14,118 nucleotides of DNA from Larix sibirica (Eukaryota > Streptophyta > Pinopsida > Pinales > Pinaceae): the NCBI GenBank assembly GCA_004151065.3, contig NWUY0300009003.1, forward strand, positions 19,120 through 33,237. Direction: 5' to 3'. Under the pieces are notes generated by a model that saw only the letters and a program-made list of their open reading frames with translations, ran no database searches and was not told where the DNA came from. A program made the position numbers and the translations under genes. Positions 8,705 to 14,118 of this stretch are shown piece after piece. Position 1 is the stretch's first letter. Each line of letters begins with the position of its first letter.

Positions 8705-8925
8705 AACTTTATATAAAAATACTTATATACATGCAAGTGGAAACTTTATATAAAAAAATACCTATACACATGTAACTGCAAACTTTATATAAAAAAAATA
8801 CTTTTATACACATGCAAGTGCAAACTTTATATAAAAAAATACCTATACACATGTAACTGCAAACTTTATATAAAAAAATACTTATACACTTGGAAGTGCA
8901 AACTTTATATAAAATACTTATACAG
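8705..8925. repeat. Six-copy minisatellite of about 39 bp with alternating unit types
   Basis: AACTTTATATAAAA begins units at 8705, 8742, 8781, 8823, 8862 and 8901. Unit spacer types alternate between CATGCAAGTG (or the variant CTTGGAAGTG) and CATGTAACTG, giving an apparent dimer of about 80 bp. The last unit is truncated. Confidence 0.9.
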
Positions 8926-9180
8926 GTCGTAGTTGTCCATATTTTAAGTGCAATTATTACTACAACGTTGGGTGTTTATCAGTCCCCAACCATTATAATC
9001 TTAAACAATACGCACAAACCTACTCATCAATTATTGGTACACCCAGTAATATTAAAGTGAATCCAGTTCGATGATGACACGTGAAAGGTAAAATAATGTT
9101 GGATTGATAGAATCGACTCAACATCGATTGTACCCCATTAATACTGAAATAGGTGGATTTCCTTTTTAGATTTAAAAGTA

Positions 9181-9370
9181 GATGTTGGACTACCTATGTA
9201 TAGATCTACTTTTGTTCCCCGTTGGATCGACACATTGTAGTTTCTATTTTTGATGTTGGACTACCTATTTATAGATCTACTTTAGTGGGGTTCCCCATTG
9301 GATTGACATATTGGAGTTTCTATTATTGGTCTACTTTAGTTAGTGGAGTTGACACGTGGTATTCTACTTT
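9181..9370. repeat. 72-bp tandem repeat with partial third copy
   Basis: 9181-9250 and 9252-9324 share GATGTTGGACTACCTAT, TATAGATCTACTTT, TTCCCC and GGATxGACAxATTG. A degenerate partial third copy (GGTCTACTTTAGT...GACACGTGG) continues to about 9370. Confidence 0.8.
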
Positions 9371-9621
9371 AAGAATTTAAGAATCTAGTGTGGTAGGTGG
9401 GCTTGCTTTAGTGATGGGATTGTATATCCTTATCAAATTCATGATGTGGCCGATTATTAGGATTTCCATCTTAGTGATTTATAGGCTAGTGGATAGAGGA
9501 TTATCATTTTTTTTGGAATTTTTGTTTTTGGCTTTATGTTTTTTGAAGGGTCATAATTTTTTTATTCTGATGATATTTATGAATTGTATTGTGATGGAGT
9601 TTAGAATAATTTAAATTTCTA

Positions 9622-10400
9622 TGTAGGAAGGATGAAAAAACTGTGGAGCATCTATTAATTTTATGTATTTACTTCTAAATTATTTGGACAGATCTGTGCA
9701 TTGGTTTAAAGGTGGAGCCACAATAGATGGCAAATTCTTTTGATCAAAATTTATTGCCTTGGTTTGAACATGTAAATATGAAGAAACTTAAGTGCATTCC
9801 CTTCCTAACTATTTGGAGCATTTGGAATGCTCGTAATAGGAGCATCTTTGAGGACAGACTAATCCCATCCTTCCAGGTAACAACATAGGTCCTTGCACTT
9901 CATTTAAGATTTATTGAAAAGGACTCAATTAAAAATACTAGAATCATCAAACCTGACACTTCAGTTTTCAGTGGCAGTTTAGCTTGTTTGATGGTGCATG
10001 CGAAAATGGCATATGTGGACTGGGAGGAACCATTAATTTATCTCCATTAGACAACATCGATTTCAAAGCAAGTGGAGGTCCTGGAACCAATAATACAGTC
10101 GAAGGGTTAGCACTTGGGTCAATTCTTAGTTTAGCCTTGGAAGAAGGCATTGGAGAGCTAGAAGTAAAGGGGGATTCATCAGTTTGGGTTGATTAAATTA
10201 TGAATGGAAAAGAACAAATTAGGAATATCAACCTGCAAGGTCTTGGTTCTTCTCTTAAAAGATTGGCAGGAGCATACAATACCTTTAGCATATGCCATCT
10301 TTTTAGGGAACTTAATGAGAAATCGGATCGGCTGTGAAAAGAGGGCCTAATTCTAAATGATGGGACAACAATTATCATTCAAAAAAGGTCAGGTGCATCA
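9622..10400 (+). pseudogene. 3' end of a non-LTR retrotransposon (LINE) ORF2: linker region and RNase H
   Basis: Three fragments occur in the order seen in plant LINEs. The first is a TVEHLLILC stretch near 9643-9669, typical of the zinc-binding region after reverse transcriptase. The second is IWSIWNARNRSIFED at about 9811-9855. The third, in another frame, is an RNase H domain from about 9984: FDGAC, GICGLGG, TNN-VEGLAL and KGDSSVW carry the first Asp, the Glu and the second Asp of the active site, and RELNEKSDRL carries the last Asp near 10328. The RNase H frame has two stops (TAA 10194-10196, TGA 10335-10337), and a frameshift separates it from the linker. The element is dead. No reverse transcriptase core is seen upstream. 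Confidence 0.8.
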
Positions 10401-12780
10401 CATGCCAAGATGGTCAATTTGCTTATCTTTTGATCGCAGTTCAAATTATGGCTTATTCTGAAGATGTAAACTGTCAAAGTATTTTGGGTTTTGATTACAA
10501 TTAGTAAAACATGTATAAACATCTATTGATGTAAGTTTTTTGATAAATTTTTCCAGCTTTACAACTTTGTTTTTTGATGCACGTTTTTGGACAAAATTTT
10601 CCATTTTTACAACTTTGATAAAGAGTGCACACGTGCACTTATATATATGTTTTTCCCTATTGAAAAATATATGTGTTTGTTCGATGGAAAAAATTAATAA
10701 ATTTTATGTAATTGAAATGAAGTTAAAGCATTTCTTTAAATCTAAATATATGTTTTACTTTTATCAAACCAAAATTTAAATCTATATTGTCATTACTCCT
10801 CCTCTATTATAATGGAAGCTCTAAAAATAAAGAAAAACCCAAACAATTTTAATTAAAAAGATGACTATAAATTAAGTTATTCTTGGAAATCTAATTAGTC
10901 ATTCTCATACAACCACTTGTATGATTTCATATATATTTGAAATTTCTTTCTTTAACACCTACTTTGTCCCCTTCTTCCATCATCTTTCTTCCTCATTTTC
11001 CTCTATTAAATCCATACTCTATTTTCTTTTTTAATTTTAAAAGTAAATAATCATTAATAAACCCATTTTTAATATTTTTATATATTCTTATTTTAATTTT
11101 TATTATTTTGTATCTCTCTTATTGTTCATAATGTCTACCCTCCCATTACTTCTTCCTCCAATGTCTCTTTCCTCAAATCTAAATATTAATGTTTATTGTA
11201 TCTAATCTTTCTATATGACCACACTCTTTTATATATTTTCAGCTTTATTTTGATTTTTTTATGATGAATGAAATTTCCACTAGAAACATTGATTTGTTGA
11301 GGATTCTAATGTATAGTAAAATTTCACAAATATCATAACAATATGACTTATCACTATGAAAACATCCATACTACTATAATTTTTATTTTTTATTTTTTAT
11401 ATTAAAAAAATATTAAGTGAGAGAAAATGATACCAACTTAAATAGCTAGGACCATTTAGTTTATATTTTATTTTTCTATCATATTTTATAAAAGACTTAG
11501 AGTGTAAGCATTTTTTATATACCCACTCGTAAGCATTTTTTAGATACCCACTCATAATTGCAATTTATGAAACATGTATTTGAGACATTTAAGTATAAGG
11601 GAAATTAACATTATACATAACTACATAGCATATATATTCTCGCATTTAGCATACATGGTTACAAGGGAAATTCCAATAGACGCATAAGTGGAAACAAACC
11701 CATCTATAATTAGGAAATGATGTATGAGCTTACTTTCTCAAAGAGTGCGATATGTTTTAATGTGTTCCTTAACAACATAGGGAAAAGTGAGCTTGAAACA
11801 AACTTTATTGTTCAATGAATCACGTAATATCCATAAATACATAAGTATATATTATATGATATTGGTGAAATGAATACAATGGTTATGTATATAAATAAAC
11901 ATAGAGATGGCAAGTTGTGTGCTTAAGAAAATGCATGGTTTTCATTATTACAATATAATAAATATATGATCTTGTCATATGACCTCTATAATGAATGTTT
12001 ATATGGTATTATATTTGTAATAGTATATTTTAGGTATATTACAAGTTTTTCTCTTTAAAATGTTTTGTTAGCCGAGTAGAAAGCATTTATTTTTGATAGG
12101 ATCCATCTAATTGTAATTGTCACCTATTTCACTATTTCATAAGGATCAACACATGATGCAACATGATCTTAAAAAATTTGAACACAATTGTTACATAAAA
12201 AAAATATCAGTCTATTCTTTATTCTGAATGGATCCTTTATAAAGTCCTCTCATGATAAGTTCTTGATTCAAGTTTCTTTGTTTTATACTTTGAGTTGTAT
12301 TCATTTTCAAATTCTTTGATATGTAAGAGAAACATTTATATTGGCACATTGATTCTTGTATGTTACATTTTTCCTAATTTGGGTGTCAACATGGTACCCT
12401 AGTAAGTTGATCCTTCTTAGTATCCAATCTAATATTTTTCATCATTTACTTGTGTTATCGTGTTAATATTTGATAATTTTGTGTTTATTTGTGTGTCAAT
12501 GACGTCAATAGTGGTGATCAATCTAACTTCAACCATCATTGAATCAATAGACCTTCACTTATTGTTGAATTTCTTCTTGAACTCAATTTGTGGATACTTT
12601 TTGAATGATAAGACCATGTTAACGATGAAACCTTCATCTCGAATTTCACTCAATTTGTTAAGGATTCTTTATGCTTACTGTCAACTTCTAAAAATTTCCT
12701 TTATTCTGTTTCATCGATGGGTGTTTCTTTGTTTCCTTTCAAAATTGAAACATTCTCATTGTCAAATTGGAGTGAAATCT
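10400..12780. other. AT-rich non-coding sequence
   Basis: Open frames here (for example plus 12460-12786 and 10540-10779) encode low-complexity hydrophobic peptides with no recognisable motif and look like chance. A weak direct repeat ending TTTACAACTTTG lies at 10539-10618. The left part may include the 3' tail of the LINE and the right part may include flanking LTR sequence, but I see no clear boundary. Confidence 0.6.
11504..11553. repeat. 25-bp tandem duplication
   Basis: 11504-11528 and 11529-11553 are adjacent copies of GTAAGCATTTTTT-TATACCCACTC-like sequence with one difference (ATATACCC versus AGATACCC). Confidence 0.9.
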
Positions 12781-13350
12781 ATATAGAGAATCTAGGTAGC
12801 AACAATGAACAACAAACTTGCGAAGTTGAGAGAAGAATAGAGAAAAAAAATGAAATAATTGTTAAAAGAATAAAAGAATGATAGTAATACACATGATATA
12901 CTGTGCATGTATGCATGGATGAGCTAATACACCTTAGTATAGAGCTTCTAAAGAGATGTGGAGACACGTTGACATCAATTGGAGTGAACTGCCACCTGGT
13001 TCTAATTGATTGGTCATGCATTCAATGGCTAGAAAGGCATGCTCAAGTGGATGTTCCCTCATAGTTTCGTGCACACGAAATTTACCCTCTTGGTGATGAT
13101 TCCAAGGTAGATAGGCACTTCTATTGATAATCCTAAGGTGGGGATGCATGATTGGACTCCACTTGATGTAACTACTTTGCACCTAAAGTGCCTTCCTCAT
13201 GATGATTCCAATGTTGAATGCAACACTTGTGATGATACCTAGGTTTCTATGCAACAGGTTTCCATGTAGGACTATTCACCAAGTGCCCCTCAACATAGAG
13301 TAATGAACATAGGAAAATAAGTAGTAGGTGGGTGTGTAATATCTCCAATA
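12780..13350 (-). mobile_element. Probable 3' LTR of a Ty1/copia element
   Basis: On the minus strand a polypurine run (CAGGGGGG, 13358-13351) is followed by TATTGGAGATATTACACACC from 13350. That is where the 3' LTR should begin after the copia pol remnant; the first dinucleotide is TA where TG is usual. A CTATATAG box lies near 12780. The far end and the target-site duplication were not found, so the left limit is a guess. A second, longer G run (minus strand, 13496-13488) is an alternative polypurine tract. Confidence 0.35.
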
Positions 13351-13529
13351 CCCCCCTGAAGCACTACTAGGGAGTACATAATGAATGGGCCTCGACAAAA
13401 AAAGGCTATGTTAGTCACCCATTTTCCAATGCATCTAAGTAAAATATGACAACTGAAAAAGAGGAAATGGGGAAAACCTCATGGGAACCCCCCCCCTCAA
13501 AATACAATGCTAAAAAAGTAAGACAACTG

Positions 13530-14005
13530 CTAAGTAACTATGTCCTTCACCCCAAGTAGGTCTCGCATAAAGTGGAATTTATGATCAGTGAAAGTATACA
13601 TGAAGATGTTTGTAGTCTGTTTAGAAGAAGGAAAGTACTAAAGTCGATGTTCCCATCATGTACCAGTCCTCTTATGCAATGCATATGGAGCTCGATGTGT
13701 TTTGTTCTCTGTCGCTACACTAGATCTTTGCAAAACTTTAGTTTTCTCTAATTGTCACAACGTATGATGGTTGGATGATGAAACAAGATACCAAGATCTA
13801 TAAGGAAATGTTGTATCCAAATGTCCTGAGTTGTGACAATGACCACACCTCTATACTTTTCCTCTACTAATAGTTCAAAGCAACGTTCTTTCCTTTTAAT
13901 AGACCAACAAAAGGGGCTAGATACCAAGGTAAGAACATATCCTCAGGTGGACTTGTGATATGTGTTATCACCAACCTAGTTTGAATCGGTGTATCTAATG
14001 ATATC
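13530..14005 (-). pseudogene. Ty1/copia pol remnant: RNase H domain
   Basis: On the minus strand one frame runs EEKYRGVV (near 13864), IDLGI, TIIRCDN (CDN at 13759-13751), and RTKHIE (13708-13691). These are the landmarks of the copia RNase H domain that ends pol. That frame is broken by TAG stops just after CDN and before RTKHIE. The last part (DHKFHFMRDLLG, ending in TAG at 13532-13530) is in a different frame. This is a decayed element whose 5' part lies beyond the right edge of the window or has been displaced by the palindrome array. Confidence 0.8.
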
Positions 14006-14015
14006 TAGTGTATAA

Positions 14016-14116
14016 CCTCGAGATCGAGGGTTTAACAAGACCTCGATCGAGGGTTTAACAACACCTCGATCGAGGTATTTTAAAACCCTCGATCGAGGTA
14101 TTTGCTCGATCGAGGG
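14016..14116. repeat. Array of 12-bp palindromes, CCTCGATCGAGG
   Basis: Perfect copies lie at 14041-14052, 14064-14075 and 14087-14098. A variant with two extra bases lies at 14016-14029, and a copy lacking its first base at 14105-14115. Spacing is about 25, 23, 23 and 18 bp. Linkers are TTTAACAA-like on one side and TATTTTAAAA on the other, so neighbouring units also form larger inverted repeats. The array runs to the window edge and probably continues. GC content is far above the surroundings. Confidence 0.85.
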
Positions 14117-14118
14117 CC

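Larger units (their letters stand above)
6640..9380. other. AT-rich upstream intergenic sequence
   Basis: Apart from the repeats listed separately, no coding frame, RNA gene or recognisable transposon protein is visible. Two CACGTG cores (9078-9083 and 9353-9358) resemble G-boxes. They lie close to the LINE remnant and far from the terpene synthase, so I assign them no function. Confidence 0.6.

Noticed and set aside
8705-8925. CRISPR-like array
   Set aside because: Units vary, are AT-rich and directly adjoin each other without unique spacers; the context is a plant nuclear genome.
9390-9614. Plus-strand 74-codon membrane-like peptide
   Set aside because: It has no ATG at its start, and T-rich DNA readily gives hydrophobic frames. 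It sits just before the LINE remnant and may be decayed element sequence.
12460-12786. Plus-strand 108-codon hydrophobic frame as a gene
   Set aside because: Low complexity, no motif, no initiation context, and it lies beside copia LTR-like sequence.
12934-13182. Minus-strand 82-codon frame as a gene
   Set aside because: It falls within the probable LTR and encodes nothing recognisable.

Overview
The window looks like nuclear DNA of a seed plant, most likely a gymnosperm (conifer). It is AT-rich, gene-poor and full of small tandem duplications and decayed retroelements. Its one recognisable gene is a conifer-type (TPS-d) terpene synthase with many short GT-AG introns. I cannot name the species from sequence alone.

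Layout: 1-1582 is AT-rich sequence 3' of the gene. The terpene synthase lies on the minus strand from the ATG at 6236 to the TGA at 1583. I resolve 13 exons whose phases all agree. They total 2538 nt and encode 845 residues with no internal stop. The predicted protein has an N-terminal region resembling a plastid transit peptide, an RRx8W motif (82-92), a decayed gamma domain, a beta domain with no DxDD (DLNA at 386-389), and a class I alpha domain with DDIYD (594-598) and a weak NSE/DTE site (739-746). It should therefore be a class I, metal-dependent terpene synthase that ionises a prenyl diphosphate. The alpha domain reads like conifer TPS-d1 mono/sesquiterpene synthases, while the length and gamma domain are those of the three-domain TPS-d2/d3 type.

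6237-9380 is upstream, non-coding and AT-rich. It holds nested tandem duplications (40, about 65, 49, about 260-300 and about 72 bp periods) and a six-copy minisatellite of about 39 bp. 9622-10400 is the 3' end of a decayed plus-strand non-LTR retrotransposon (LINE) with an RNase H domain. 10400-12780 is AT-rich with no supported gene. 12780-14005 is a decayed minus-strand Ty1/copia element: an RNase H fragment, a polypurine tract and a probable 3' LTR. The window ends in a cluster of 12-bp palindromes (CCTCGATCGAGG).

Only the terpene synthase looks functional. The rest is repeat-derived or featureless. The points most worth a second look are the mosaic TPS architecture, the partly duplicated exon inside intron 4, the stop-free intron 7, and the palindrome array at the right edge.
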